The notes: generated from the sequence alone by a model not told the origin. Positions 18,150 through 27,394 are shown, counted from the first letter of the stretch. The stretch: 64,000 bases of DNA from Apilactobacillus zhangqiuensis (GCF_019656215.1 NZ_BPLK01000003.1:1-64000); one strand, 5' to 3'. Program-made: numbers and translations.

Positions 18150-20033
18150 ATGTGTGGATTTTGTGGATATGTAAATCATAAAGATGTGCCTAACGACACC
18201 ATTGAAAAGATGGCTAATCGAATTAAGCATCGTGGCCCTGACGATGAAAAGTATTTCCAAGACGATAAGGTATCAATGGGATTCCGTCGTCTATCAATTA
18301 TTGACTTAGCTCACGGTGGCCAACCACTATACAGTAAAGATAAGAAGAAAGTATTAACCTTTAACGGTGAAATTTACAACTACCAAGAAATTAGAGATGA
18401 ATTAATTTCAGAAGGTTGGGAATTTGAAACTGACGTTGACTCAGAAGTTCTAATTCGTGGTTACGAAGCATGGGGTCCAAAACTATTGGACAAACTTCGT
18501 GGTATGTACGCATTTGTTATTTACGACAGTGCTAACAACGAAATCTTTGGTGCTCGTGATCATTTCGGAATCAAGCCTCTATACTACTACGACGATGGCG
18601 ATGCATTTATGTACGGTTCTGAATTAAAAGCATTCTTATCAAACCCTGCATTCAAGAAGGAATTAAACCTAAAGCTTCTACCAATTCACTTAAGTTTTGA
18701 ATTTATTCCATCAGCAGAAACAATGTTCAAGAACGTTTACAAAGTAATGCCTGGTACTTACTTCATTCACCACATCGATGAAAAGAAGACTGAAACACAC
18801 AGATATTACAAGTTCAACTACGATCACATTGACGAATCACAAACTGTTGAAGAAGACGCTAAGAAGATTGAAGCAATTGTTAAGGACTCAGTTAAGGCCC
18901 ACATGATTGCCGACGTTGAAGTTGGTAGTTTCTTATCAAGTGGTGTTGACTCAAGTTATGTTTTAAATGAAGCTTCAAAATTAAAGCCTATCAAGTCATT
19001 CTCACTTGGATTCAACGATTCTAAGTTCAGTGAATTGTCATGGTCAACTGACTTTGCTCAACAAATCGGTCAAAAGAACACACCAATTAAGATTACTGGT
19101 GATGACTACTTTGATTTCTTACCAACTATGATGTACTACATGGATGAACCACTATCAAATCCATCAGCTATCCAATTATTCTACTTAGCTCAAGGTACTA
19201 GTAAAGAAGTTAAGGTTGCTTTATCTGGTGAAGGTGCCGATGAATTCTTCGGTGGTTACAATACTTACCTAGAAGCAATTCCTTTTGAAAGATACCAAAA
19301 ATACGTTCCTGGCTTCATCCGTAGCGCACTAGCTAAGATTGCTACTAAGATGCCTCGTTTCCACGGACGTCGTTTCCTAATTCGTGGTGCTCAACCATTG
19401 AGTGAAAGATACTACCGTGTTAACTACGTATACAACTACGATGACAGAAACAAGTTATTAAAAGATCCATCATTGAACGTTGATTCAGGTGCATACTCAA
19501 AATACATTTTTGACGAAGTGGCTGACAAAGACGAAATGACTCAAATGCAATACTTTGATATCAATGCATGGTTACCATTTGATATTCTACAAAAGGCTGA
19601 CCGTATGAGTATGGCTAACTCTCTTGAAGTTAGAACTCCATTGGTTGATAAGAAGGTTGCTGAATTTGCTGCAACTATGCCAATTAAGACTCGTATCAAC
19701 AAAGAAGGAACTAAGATTTCACTTCGTAAAGCAGCTGAACGTGCATTACCTGATAAGGTTGCTATGAAGGAAAAACTTGGTTTCCCATCACCAATTGCAT
19801 CATGGATCAGAGAACCTAAGTTCCATGAAAGAATTGTGAGAGCATTTACTTCTGATGTTGCTGAAAAATTCTTTAACACTGATGAATTGTTAAGAATTCT
19901 AAAGGAACATGATGAAGGTAAATCAAGCATGCAAAAGATTATGACACCATACCTATTCATTCTATGGTATGAAGTATACTTCCCAGAAGATACTAATGCT
20001 GATACTATTAACAAGGTACAACTACAAGCATAA
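18150..20033 (+). CDS. asnB: Glutamine-hydrolysing asparagine synthetase / wall amidotransferase (AsnB/AsnH type)
   Basis: Class II glutamine amidotransferase of 627 residues. Cys2 directly after the initiator Met (MCGFCGY) is the nucleophile releasing ammonia from glutamine. The C-terminal half has the pyrophosphate loop LSSGVDSS of asparagine synthetases. Free Asn synthesis is one option. Because the next three genes make and attach D-Asp to peptidoglycan, a better reading is amidation of the bridge D-Asp to D-Asn, as AsnH does in Lactococcus; this is inference from context. AAAGGGG precedes the ATG. Confidence 0.9.
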   Translation: MCGFCGYVNHKDVPNDTIEKMANRIKHRGPDDEKYFQDDKVSMGFRRLSIIDLAHGGQPLYSKDKKKVLTFNGEIYNYQEIRDELISEGWEFETDVDSEVLIRGYEAWGPKLLDKLRGMYAFVIYDSANNEIFGARDHFGIKPLYYYDDGDAFMYGSELKAFLSNPAFKKELNLKLLPIHLSFEFIPSAETMFKNVYKVMPGTYFIHHIDEKKTETHRYYKFNYDHIDESQTVEEDAKKIEAIVKDSVKAHMIADVEVGSFLSSGVDSSYVLNEASKLKPIKSFSLGFNDSKFSELSWSTDFAQQIGQKNTPIKITGDDYFDFLPTMMYYMDEPLSNPSAIQLFYLAQGTSKEVKVALSGEGADEFFGGYNTYLEAIPFERYQKYVPGFIRSALAKIATKMPRFHGRRFLIRGAQPLSERYYRVNYVYNYDDRNKLLKDPSLNVDSGAYSKYIFDEVADKDEMTQMQYFDINAWLPFDILQKADRMSMANSLEVRTPLVDKKVAEFAATMPIKTRINKEGTKISLRKAAERALPDKVAMKEKLGFPSPIASWIREPKFHERIVRAFTSDVAEKFFNTDELLRILKEHDEGKSSMQKIMTPYLFILWYEVYFPEDTNADTINKVQLQA

Positions 20034-20065
20034 TTTTTAAATCTTGATATAAGGAAGTAAAAACA

Positions 20066-21604
20066 ATGGCTCTTGGAATTGATGAAATAAAAACAATATT
20101 AACTGAACATGGACTAATACAAGAAATTGTATCAGGTGAGGATGTTTCATTTGATGAAGTAACTTACGATTCCAGAAATGTTAAACCAAATACATTATTC
20201 TTTTGTAAGGGTAACTTCAAACCAGAATACTTAGCTATGGCTAAGAAGATGGGTGCGACCGGTTACGTTTCAGAACAAAAGTATGATGAAGGTAATGGCT
20301 TAACTCAAATCATTGTGAATAACGTGCAAAAGGCAATGTCTCTAGTAGGCGCTGCCTTTTACTGCTATCCTCAAAATGATTTGTTTGTTATTGCTTATAC
20401 CGGGACTAAGGGGAAGACCACTTCTTCTTATTTTGCTAAAAGTATTTTAGATAATACCAATAACAACAAAACAGCATTAATTTCTACAATTGATACTGTT
20501 GTTGGAAACGAACCATCACAACGTTTCAAGTCACACTTAACAACTCCTGAATCATTGGATATCTTTAACTACATGAGACAAGCGGTTGATAACGGAATGA
20601 CTAGTTTAGTAATGGAAGTTTCATCACAAGCATACAAAAAGTTAAGAGTCTACGGACTTCATTTTGATGTGGGAATTTTCTTAAATATTTCGCCGGATCA
20701 TATTGGTCCAAACGAGCATCCAACATTTGCTGATTACTTACATTGCAAAGAACAACTAATGGTTAATTCCACACATTGTATTATTGATGCAGATACTGAC
20801 TACATGTTAGATGTTTTTGAAGCAGCAAAGGCAACTACTGATCCAGATAAGATTTATTTATTCAGTAGAGATAAAAAAGAATTTAACGATGTTCAAATTG
20901 ATTTCAATTTCTCAAGCATTTCTGACACAATTGATAGCAATGAAATTAGGGTAGTCGCTAATAGTAATAAGGCCAAAGCCATGAATGTCGAAGATGACTA
21001 TAAGATTGGCGTTGTTGGTGATTACAACGAAGCCAATGCGATGTCTGCAATTATCTCCTCAGCATTGGATAATGCTAGTGCTTCTGATGCTAAAAAGGGA
21101 TTGAAGGATGTATTTGTTCCAGGAAGAATGGAATCATACAAATCTAAGAACAACGGAACAATTTACGTTGATTATGCTCACAACTATGCCAGCATGCATG
21201 CACTATTAGGATTCTTAAAGAGTAATAATCCGGATGGAAAAGTAATCGTGGTGGTTGGAAGTCCTGGTAATAAGGGGTTAGATCGTAGAGAAGGTTTTGG
21301 AAAAGCACTAACTGAAAGTGCAGATATTGCTTTCTTAACATCTGATGACCCTGCATTTGAAGATCCAAAGGACATTATTAATGAAATAGATTCCTATATT
21401 AATCATGATAAAGTTGATGTTCATATTGAACTAGATAGAAAAATGGCTATCAAAAAGGCTATTCATGCCGGTGATAATAATGCTATGATAGTAGTTGCTG
21501 GTAAGGGAAGAGATCCTTACCAAAAAATCAACGGCGTAGATACTCCATACGAAACAGATCCCGTCGTGGTACAAAATGTTTTGAGAGGGATAGATAATGA
21601 GTAA
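20066..21604 (+). CDS. murE: UDP-MurNAc-tripeptide synthetase, L-Lys adding (MurE)
   Basis: Cytosolic ATP-dependent ligase adding the third stem-peptide residue to UDP-MurNAc-L-Ala-D-Glu. The 512 residues carry DSRNVKPN near the N-terminus and the Mur-ligase P-loop TGTKGKTT (112-119). The substrate-choosing motif is DDPA (427-430), of the DNPA/Lys type seen in Staphylococcus and not the DNPR of diaminopimelate enzymes, so L-Lys is the predicted substrate. It starts 32 nt after asnB and its last 8 nt overlap the next gene, indicating coupled translation. Confidence 0.92.
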   Translation: MALGIDEIKTILTEHGLIQEIVSGEDVSFDEVTYDSRNVKPNTLFFCKGNFKPEYLAMAKKMGATGYVSEQKYDEGNGLTQIIVNNVQKAMSLVGAAFYCYPQNDLFVIAYTGTKGKTTSSYFAKSILDNTNNNKTALISTIDTVVGNEPSQRFKSHLTTPESLDIFNYMRQAVDNGMTSLVMEVSSQAYKKLRVYGLHFDVGIFLNISPDHIGPNEHPTFADYLHCKEQLMVNSTHCIIDADTDYMLDVFEAAKATTDPDKIYLFSRDKKEFNDVQIDFNFSSISDTIDSNEIRVVANSNKAKAMNVEDDYKIGVVGDYNEANAMSAIISSALDNASASDAKKGLKDVFVPGRMESYKSKNNGTIYVDYAHNYASMHALLGFLKSNNPDGKVIVVVGSPGNKGLDRREGFGKALTESADIAFLTSDDPAFEDPKDIINEIDSYINHDKVDVHIELDRKMAIKKAIHAGDNNAMIVVAGKGRDPYQKINGVDTPYETDPVVVQNVLRGIDNE

Positions 21605-22847
21605 TTTAGAATCTAATTTTACAGTTGTTCTATTAGGTAGTGATTTCAATGCTTATGGAATGGCTCGTTCATTATATGAAAAATACAGAAAACCCGTGAA
21701 GGCATACGCTGAACAAGCACTTGCACCTACACGTTTTACAAAAATTGTCGATTTAACTTTGATTGATGGATTCAGTGAAGATCCAAAATGGATTGAAGCT
21801 ATGAAGGAATTAAAGAAGGAATATGCATCACATAAAGAACCAGTTATTTTAGTTGGTTGTGGTGATGGCTATGCTGAATTAATTTCAAAACATAAGGATG
21901 AACTAGAAGACGTATTCGTTTGTCCATACGTTGACTATGACCTAATCAAAAAGTTAAACAGTAAGGAAAATTTCTATAACTTATGTGAAGAATATGATTT
22001 GCCATATCCAAAGACAAAGATTATTTCTAAGAGTGACTTTGAAAGTGACGAAAAGATTGAACAACCATTTGGTTATCCAGTCGCATTGAAACCAACCAAC
22101 AGTGTTGAATGGTTAGATGTTCACTTCGAAGGAAGAAAGAAAGCATTTATTATCGAATCACAAGATGAATTCGAAGATGTAATTGAAAAGATTTATACCA
22201 ACGGATATACTTCTGACTTAATTCTTCAAGACTTTATCCCAGGTGACGACAGCAATATGCGTACTTTAAATGCATACGTTGACAAGAACCACAAGGTCAA
22301 GATGATGTGTCTAGGCCATCCACTATTGGAGGATCCATCACCAGCAGCCATTGGTAACTACGTAGCAATTCTTCCTGAATACAACGAAAAACTATATTCA
22401 ATGGTTCAAGGTTTCTTAGAAAAAATTAACTATGTTGGTTACGCTAACTTTGATATGAAATATGATACTCGAGACAACACTTTCAAATTATTTGAAATTA
22501 ATTTGAGACAAGGTAGAAGTAGTTTCTTCGTTAGTTTAAACGGCTACAACTTAGCTGATTGGGTAGTTAGAGATTATGCTTTTGATGATTTAGCAGATAA
22601 GGAAACTGTTTATGCTAATGAAAACAAAGATAATCGCTACCTATGGTTAGGTGTTGGCGAAAGAGTCTTCAAGAAATATGCTAAAGACAACGCAGACAAA
22701 GAATTTGCACTTCAATTAATTAAGAAGGGTCAATACGGTACTACTTTCTGGTATAACCGTGACAAGAGCTTTAAGCGTTGGTTATTAGACGTTTGGATTA
22801 AGCATAACTACGCTAAGAACTTTAAACGTTACTTTAGTGAAAAATAG
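21597..22847 (+). CDS. D-aspartate ligase, ATP-grasp (Asl type)
   Basis: Predicted to attach D-Asp through its beta-carboxyl to the epsilon-amine of Lys in UDP-MurNAc-pentapeptide, the first step of a D-Asp/D-Asn bridge. The 416 residues have an ATP-grasp layout: a Lys-containing strand (ALKPTN), a linker-strand block (LILQDFIPGDD), and the metal-site end FEINLRQGRSS. Closest known type is Asl of Enterococcus faecium. It overlaps murE by 8 nt, and the Asp racemase gene follows after 10 nt, which makes the assignment firm despite general ATP-grasp similarity. Confidence 0.88.
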   Translation: MSNLESNFTVVLLGSDFNAYGMARSLYEKYRKPVKAYAEQALAPTRFTKIVDLTLIDGFSEDPKWIEAMKELKKEYASHKEPVILVGCGDGYAELISKHKDELEDVFVCPYVDYDLIKKLNSKENFYNLCEEYDLPYPKTKIISKSDFESDEKIEQPFGYPVALKPTNSVEWLDVHFEGRKKAFIIESQDEFEDVIEKIYTNGYTSDLILQDFIPGDDSNMRTLNAYVDKNHKVKMMCLGHPLLEDPSPAAIGNYVAILPEYNEKLYSMVQGFLEKINYVGYANFDMKYDTRDNTFKLFEINLRQGRSSFFVSLNGYNLADWVVRDYAFDDLADKETVYANENKDNRYLWLGVGERVFKKYAKDNADKEFALQLIKKGQYGTTFWYNRDKSFKRWLLDVWIKHNYAKNFKRYFSEK

Positions 22848-22857
22848 GGATGATAAA

Positions 22858-23577
22858 ATGAGACATTTCTTTTCAATTATTGGTGGAATGGGAACAGAAG
22901 CTACCGAGAGTTATATTCATTTATTGAATAAACGTACACCAGCTAGTAATGATCAGGAATATTTAAATTATATCCTTGTAAATCATGCAACTGTTCCAGA
23001 TAGAACCAATTACATTTTAGACAATACTAAACCAAACCCATTGATTCCGTTAAAGGAAGATATCAAGCAACAATCACAATTGAATCCTGAGTTCTTTGTG
23101 ATTCCATGTAATACGGCTCATTTCTTCTTTGATGAATTACAATCAGCAACTAACGTGCCAATTTTGCATATGCCAAAAGAAGCAGTTGCTGAAATTAGTA
23201 ATGTGTATCCTAATGCTAAAAGAATTGGTTTAATTGCTACCAAGGGAACCATCTTTGATGGTATTTACGATACTGAAGTGCAAAATGCTGGTTATGAAAT
23301 CATTAAACCAACTGAGCATATTCAAGAAGAAACAATGGATTTGATATATAAATATGTCAAAGAACAAAATAAAGTTAATAAAGAACTATATCATCATATA
23401 TTGGATGAAATGAAAAAAGAGATGAATTGTGATGTCATCATTTTGGGTTGCACAGAATTATCTGTGGCTGAAGAACGTGCTTCAGATCATAATTACCCAG
23501 TGATTGATGCTCAATCAGTCTTAGTTGATCGTTCTATTGAATTAGCTTTAAAGAACAGAGAAAAAGACATCGAATAA
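22858..23577 (+). CDS. racD: Aspartate racemase
   Basis: PLP-independent racemase of the Asp/Glu/hydantoin family, 239 residues, converting L-Asp to D-Asp. Both catalytic cysteines are present: C84 in PCNTAH and C198 in LGCTELS. IIGGMGTEAT at the N-terminus is a family mark. ATG 22858 is chosen because AGGGATGA precedes it; GTG 22837 lies inside the ligase gene. As last gene of the wall operon, it supplies the D-Asp used by the ligase. A terminator overlaps its stop codon. Confidence 0.92.
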   Translation: MRHFFSIIGGMGTEATESYIHLLNKRTPASNDQEYLNYILVNHATVPDRTNYILDNTKPNPLIPLKEDIKQQSQLNPEFFVIPCNTAHFFFDELQSATNVPILHMPKEAVAEISNVYPNAKRIGLIATKGTIFDGIYDTEVQNAGYEIIKPTEHIQEETMDLIYKYVKEQNKVNKELYHHILDEMKKEMNCDVIILGCTELSVAEERASDHNYPVIDAQSVLVDRSIELALKNREKDIE

Positions 23578-23593
23578 TTCGATGTCTTTTTTA
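23563..23593. terminator. Bidirectional terminator at the end of the wall operon
   Basis: Stem AAGACATCGAA/TTCGATGTCTT with a TAA loop, the racD stop codon. T-run on the plus strand; A-run upstream serves the minus-strand gene. Confidence 0.88.
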
Positions 23594-23929
23594 TATTACA
23601 TTATATATAGTGATGACAATCAAAGTAATGATAACTACAATTAGACCGATCACATTGAAATTAATAAGGTGATTTTGTTGTTTGTTTGTATAGTTTAATT
23701 CTGTTAGTCCACCAAGTAGGATGGCTAATACATCAGCAAATATTGCGGTGTAGAAACGATGATCCGAAACTCGAATGGTGATAACGATTTGTGTAATCAG
23801 TATTAATATATATATTATTCGACTGGCAATTAACCACTGGATAACTCTTTTAACTGATACCCTGGTGATACCAATGATGGTAACTGCTATATAAATAAAT
23901 AACATTATTAGTGTTAAGCTAGCCCACAT
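23591..23929 (-). CDS. DUF1516 (YisL/UPF0344-like) membrane protein
   Basis: Small membrane protein of 112 residues with four hydrophobic segments. The second segment (ASRIIYILILITQ) resembles the RxxYILIILTG block of YisL-type proteins, and the length and four-helix layout agree; I place it there with moderate confidence. Function of the family is unknown. ATG 23929 is preferred: AGGAGG lies 6 nt upstream, inside a longer frame starting at 23959. It converges on the wall operon and diverges from L-HicDH. Confidence 0.65.
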   Translation of the reverse strand: MWASLTLIMLFIYIAVTIIGITRVSVKRVIQWLIASRIIYILILITQIVITIRVSDHRFYTAIFADVLAILLGGLTELNYTNKQQNHLINFNVIGLIVVIITLIVITIYNVI

Positions 23930-24033
23930 AATATCTCCTCCTAGAAAGTATTTTATCATAAATAACCATAATAAAACTTGAATTAAATTATTAGAGTGAT
24001 AGAATAACTACAATGCTAAAGGAGGTATGTTTT

Positions 24034-24963
24034 ATGACAAGAAAAATTGGTATTATCGGAGACGGTAGTGTGGGTGCCGCAGTCGCACACCATATTGTTG
24101 TTTCTGGAATTGCAGATGATTTAGTAATAATTGATCACAATGAAGCAAAAGTAGAAGCTGATGCTTTAGACTTTAGGGATGCAATGTCTAACATTAAGAA
24201 CCATACAAATATTGAAGTTAATAACTATGACAGCTTAGCTGATGCAGATGTTATTATTTCAGCAGTGGGCCACATTGAATTAATTAGAGAAAATAAGGAT
24301 AAAAATGACCGTTTTGCCGAATTAAATGCTAACGTTAAGGAAGTTAAAGAGGTGGCAAAACACATTAAAGATTCTGGTTTTCATGGAATCATTATCGTAA
24401 TTACTAATCCAAATGATGTCATTACTTCCTTATATCAACGTGAAACTGGCTTTGCAAAAGAACGAGTTATCGGAACTGGTACATTACTTGATTCAGCAAG
24501 AATGAAGAGAGCAGTTGCAGCAAAGCTTAACATTGATCCACGTTCAGTAATTGGATATAACCTTGGTGAACATGGTAATTCTCAATTTACTGCATGGTCA
24601 ACAGTCCAAGTATTTGATAAGAGTATTTTTGATTACGCAAAAAAGTATAATATTGACTTAGATGAAATCGATAACGATGCTCGTGTCGGTGGATTTACAG
24701 TCTTCAAAGGAAAGGGATACACTAATTTCGCTATTTCAGCTTCAGCTGTTAAGTTAGCTGAAATTGTTTTACAAGATGCTAAAACAGAATTAGCAGTGTC
24801 CAACTACCGCGAAGAATACGGTACATACCTATCTTATCCAGCCATTATTGGACGAAATGGAATTGAAAAACAAATCGATTTAGATCTTCCTGAAAAGGAA
24901 CAAAAACAACTTCAAGCTTCAGCAGATTATATTAATCAAAAAACTCGCGAAATCAGCGATTAA
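24034..24963 (+). CDS. hicDH: L-2-hydroxyisocaproate dehydrogenase
   Basis: NAD-dependent reduction of branched 2-oxo acids such as 2-oxoisocaproate; a lactate/malate-dehydrogenase-family enzyme of 309 residues. The Rossmann loop is GDGSVG near the N-terminus, ADADVIISAVGHIEL and DRFAEL follow as in L-HicDH of lactobacilli, and the catalytic His is in LGEHGNS. Substrate choice versus lactate is by sequence resemblance. ATG 24034 is preferred because AAAGGAGGT is 7 nt upstream; ATG 24013 is too early. Confidence 0.88.
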   Translation: MTRKIGIIGDGSVGAAVAHHIVVSGIADDLVIIDHNEAKVEADALDFRDAMSNIKNHTNIEVNNYDSLADADVIISAVGHIELIRENKDKNDRFAELNANVKEVKEVAKHIKDSGFHGIIIVITNPNDVITSLYQRETGFAKERVIGTGTLLDSARMKRAVAAKLNIDPRSVIGYNLGEHGNSQFTAWSTVQVFDKSIFDYAKKYNIDLDEIDNDARVGGFTVFKGKGYTNFAISASAVKLAEIVLQDAKTELAVSNYREEYGTYLSYPAIIGRNGIEKQIDLDLPEKEQKQLQASADYINQKTREISD

Positions 24964-25003
24964 TCAGTAATTAGGAGAGATTAATATTTTCTAAAAAAAT
25001 ACC

Positions 25004-25032
25004 TTGATATTAATAACGCGTTTTGATATTAT
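25004..25032 (+). promoter_or_regulatory. Promoter embedded in a terminator
   Basis: TTGATA (25004-25009), 17-nt spacer, TATTAT (25027-25032), for the DUF2187 gene. The -10 lies in the loop of the hairpin that ends the hicDH transcript. Confidence 0.75.
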
Positions 25033-25053
25033 CAATACCGCGTTATTTTTTAT
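25011..25053 (+). terminator. Terminator after hicDH
   Basis: Stem AATAACGCG/CGCGTTATT (25012-25020 with 25039-25047) closing an 18-nt loop, then a T-run. Confidence 0.75.
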
Positions 25054-25068
25054 TAAGGAGGCAAAAAG

Positions 25069-25293
25069 ATGGCTGAACCAAAAGAATTACAAATTGGCGA
25101 CCACGTTTCTGCACCTAGATTCGGTTATTTAAAACATGACTTTGCTGGAACAATTGAAAAAGTATACGAAAATTCAGTAATGGTCTTTATCGACGAACAC
25201 CATGAAGAAGATGGCATCGTCGTTAATGAATATAATAAGCGTGCGGTTGTTAGCAAGAAAGTTGCTAAACCATCAAAGAAAAAAACAGCTTAA
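25069..25293 (+). CDS. DUF2187 family small protein
   Basis: A 74-residue soluble protein. ELQIGDHVSAPRFGYLKHDFAGTI looks like the KOW/SH3-like beta core of DUF2187 (YkvS type), followed by a Lys-rich tail (KKVAKPSKKK). The fold suggests RNA or ribosome contact, but no function is established. AAGGAGG precedes the ATG. It has its own promoter and is followed by tRNA-Gly. Confidence 0.75.
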   Translation: MAEPKELQIGDHVSAPRFGYLKHDFAGTIEKVYENSVMVFIDEHHEEDGIVVNEYNKRAVVSKKVAKPSKKKTA

Positions 25294-25298
25294 CAAAC

Positions 25299-25327
25299 TT
25301 ACCAAAAATTGTAACGTGTGATATAAT
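25299..25327 (+). promoter_or_regulatory. Promoter of tRNA-Gly
   Basis: TTACCA (25299-25304), 17-nt spacer, TATAAT (25322-25327) with extended TGA. Thirteen nt before the tRNA. Confidence 0.75.
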
Positions 25328-25339
25328 ATTTTTGTATCT

Positions 25340-25410
25340 GCGGGTATAGTTTAGTGGTAAAATATGAGCTTCCCAAGCTCAGGTCGCGGGTCCGATTCCC
25401 GTTACCCGCT
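25340..25410 (+). tRNA. tRNA-Gly (CCC)
   Basis: Acceptor GCGGGTA/TACCCGC, discriminator T, anticodon CCC in the loop TTCCCAA, T-arm GGGTCCGATTCCC. No CCA is encoded. No terminator separates it from the argS leader. Confidence 0.94.
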
Positions 25411-25637
25411 TTGTCGCATAAACCGACAGATACTGTTCTATAATAAAAGACTAGTAGACATATTCCAATAACAAGCGACATCGGATTTGGTGAGAGCCGA
25501 TGATTAGGGTATGTTGAATTCGCACTTTTTAGAATTATGATTAATTAAATAATAAAGCGGATATTTTATATCAAATAGAGTGGTACCGCGGGTTATTCCG
25601 TCTCTTACAATTATTAATATTGTAAGAGACTTTTTAT
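25411..25637 (+). promoter_or_regulatory. T-box leader of argS, specifier CGC (Arg)
   Basis: Stem I base TTCTA...AAAAG (25436-25450) pairs with CTTTTTAGAA (25525-25534). The specifier loop has AGTA (25453-25456) opposite TGAATTCGCA, and ACATA/TATGT closes it. CGC (25521-25523), then one purine and the lower stem, gives an Arg specifier. T-box AGAGTGGTACCGCGG is at 25577-25591, and the terminator stem GTCTCTTACAAT/ATTGTAAGAGAC with T-run is at 25600-25637. The specifier is inferred from the drawn fold. Confidence 0.88.
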
Positions 25638-25659
25638 ATATTTATGGAGGTTTTGGATA

Positions 25660-27351
25660 ATGGAAAACAAAGAATTAGTTGCTAATGCTCTTTCAAAAGC
25701 ATTAGATAACGAACTATCTGTAGAAGACATTCTACCAAAAATTGAAAGACCTAAAGATTCAAAAATGGGTGATTTAGCTTTCCCTACATTTATTTTAGCT
25801 AAAAAGTTTAGAAAGGCACCTCAACAAATTGCTGCTGATGTAGTAGAAAAGGTTGATCAAAGTTCATTTGACCATGTTGAAGCTGCTGGACCATACGTTA
25901 ACTTCTTCCTAGATAAGTCTAACTTCAGTGAAGATGTATTATCTGCTGTTTTAGGCCAAAAGGAAAACTACGGTCAAAACGAAGATGGTAAGGGTGGTAA
26001 CGTAACCATCGATATGTCTTCACCAAACATTGCAAAGCCAATTTCAATGGGTCACTTAAGATCTACTGTTATTGGTAATTCTGTTGCCGAAATCTTGCGT
26101 AAAAATGGATACAACCCTATTAAGGATAACCACTTGGGTGACTGGGGAACTCAATTTGGTAAATTAATCACAGCATACTTAATGTGGGGTAATGAAGAAG
26201 ATGTTAAAAAAGATCCTATCAATAACTTAGTTAAATACTATGTTAAGTTCCACAAGATTGATAAGGAACAACCTGAACTAGATGATGTTGCTAGAGATTG
26301 GTTCAGAAAGCTAGAAAATGGTGATGAACAAGCAACTAAACTATGGAAATGGTTCAGAGAAGTATCACTTGAAGCCTTTGGGGAAATCTATGACAAGTTA
26401 GGTATTACTTTTGATACTTACAATGGTGAAGCATTCTACAACGATAAGCTACAAGACGTTGTTGACTCACTACAAGAAAAAGGATTATTAAGCAAGTCAC
26501 AAGGTGCTACAATCGTTGATCTTCAAAAATACGATTTAAACCCTGCTTTAATCTTAAAGAGTGATGGTGCTTCACTATACATCACTAGAGATATTGCTAC
26601 TGCAATCTACCGTGACCAAACTTACCATCCAGCTATGAACCTATACGTTGTTGGTTCAGAACAAACTTACTACTTCAAACAATTGAAGGCTGTATTAATG
26701 GAAATGGGTGTTCCTTCAGCTAAGAATCTACACCACATTCCATTCGGTTTAATTACTGTAAATGGTAAGAAACTATCAACTCGTTCAGGTCGTATCATCC
26801 TATTGGACGAAGTGTTGAACGAATCAATTGCAATTGCTAAGAAACAAATTGCAGAAAAGAACCCAGATCTTCCTAACAAGGAAGAAGTTGCAAAAGAAGT
26901 CGGTGTTGGTGCCATCGTCTTTGGTGACTTGAAGAATGAAAAGATTAACAACATTGACTTTAACCTAGAAGATCAATTACGTTTTGAAGGGGAAACTGGA
27001 CCATACGTACAATACGCTCGTGCACGTGCTGAAAGTATCCTACGTAAAGCCGGTGACATTGACTTCTCAAACGTTGACAAGAAGCTTAATGATGCAGAAT
27101 CATGGAATGTTATTAAGTTACTAAATGACTTCCCAGCAAGAGTTAAGATGGCTTGTGATGAATTTGAACCTTCAGTTATTGCCAAATACTCATTAAGACT
27201 TGCTAAGTCATTTAACAAGTACTACGCTCACACTAAGATTTTAGATGATGATGAACAAAAAGATGCTCGTTTAGCATTAGTTAAATCAGTATCAATCGTT
27301 CTAAAGGAATCACTAAGACTACTTGGTGTTAAGGCTCCAGACGCAATGTAA
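25660..27351 (+). CDS. argS: Arginyl-tRNA synthetase
   Basis: Class I synthetase charging tRNA-Arg, 563 residues, of usual length. The N-terminal additive domain is followed by SSPNIAKPISMGHLRS, the HIGH-type motif. As in many ArgRS the KMSKS motif is degenerate (STRSGRIILLDEV). The anticodon-binding helical domain ends the protein with LGVKAPDAM. A GGAGG Shine-Dalgarno precedes the ATG. The Arg T-box upstream links expression to uncharged tRNA-Arg, and a terminator follows. Confidence 0.97.
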   Translation: MENKELVANALSKALDNELSVEDILPKIERPKDSKMGDLAFPTFILAKKFRKAPQQIAADVVEKVDQSSFDHVEAAGPYVNFFLDKSNFSEDVLSAVLGQKENYGQNEDGKGGNVTIDMSSPNIAKPISMGHLRSTVIGNSVAEILRKNGYNPIKDNHLGDWGTQFGKLITAYLMWGNEEDVKKDPINNLVKYYVKFHKIDKEQPELDDVARDWFRKLENGDEQATKLWKWFREVSLEAFGEIYDKLGITFDTYNGEAFYNDKLQDVVDSLQEKGLLSKSQGATIVDLQKYDLNPALILKSDGASLYITRDIATAIYRDQTYHPAMNLYVVGSEQTYYFKQLKAVLMEMGVPSAKNLHHIPFGLITVNGKKLSTRSGRIILLDEVLNESIAIAKKQIAEKNPDLPNKEEVAKEVGVGAIVFGDLKNEKINNIDFNLEDQLRFEGETGPYVQYARARAESILRKAGDIDFSNVDKKLNDAESWNVIKLLNDFPARVKMACDEFEPSVIAKYSLRLAKSFNKYYAHTKILDDDEQKDARLALVKSVSIVLKESLRLLGVKAPDAM

Positions 27352-27356
27352 TTAAA

Positions 27357-27394
27357 GAAAACAGATTTAACAATTAGTTAAATCTGTTTTTATT
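27357..27394 (+). terminator. Terminator after argS
   Basis: Stem AAACAGATTTAAC/GTTAAATCTGTTT followed by T-rich sequence. Confidence 0.9.

Noticed and set aside
20066-21604. Mur ligase as a MurT-like or MurE2 paralogue
   Set aside because: Full length, P-loop and Lys-type DDPA motif, and the operon with D-Asp genes, favour the housekeeping MurE.
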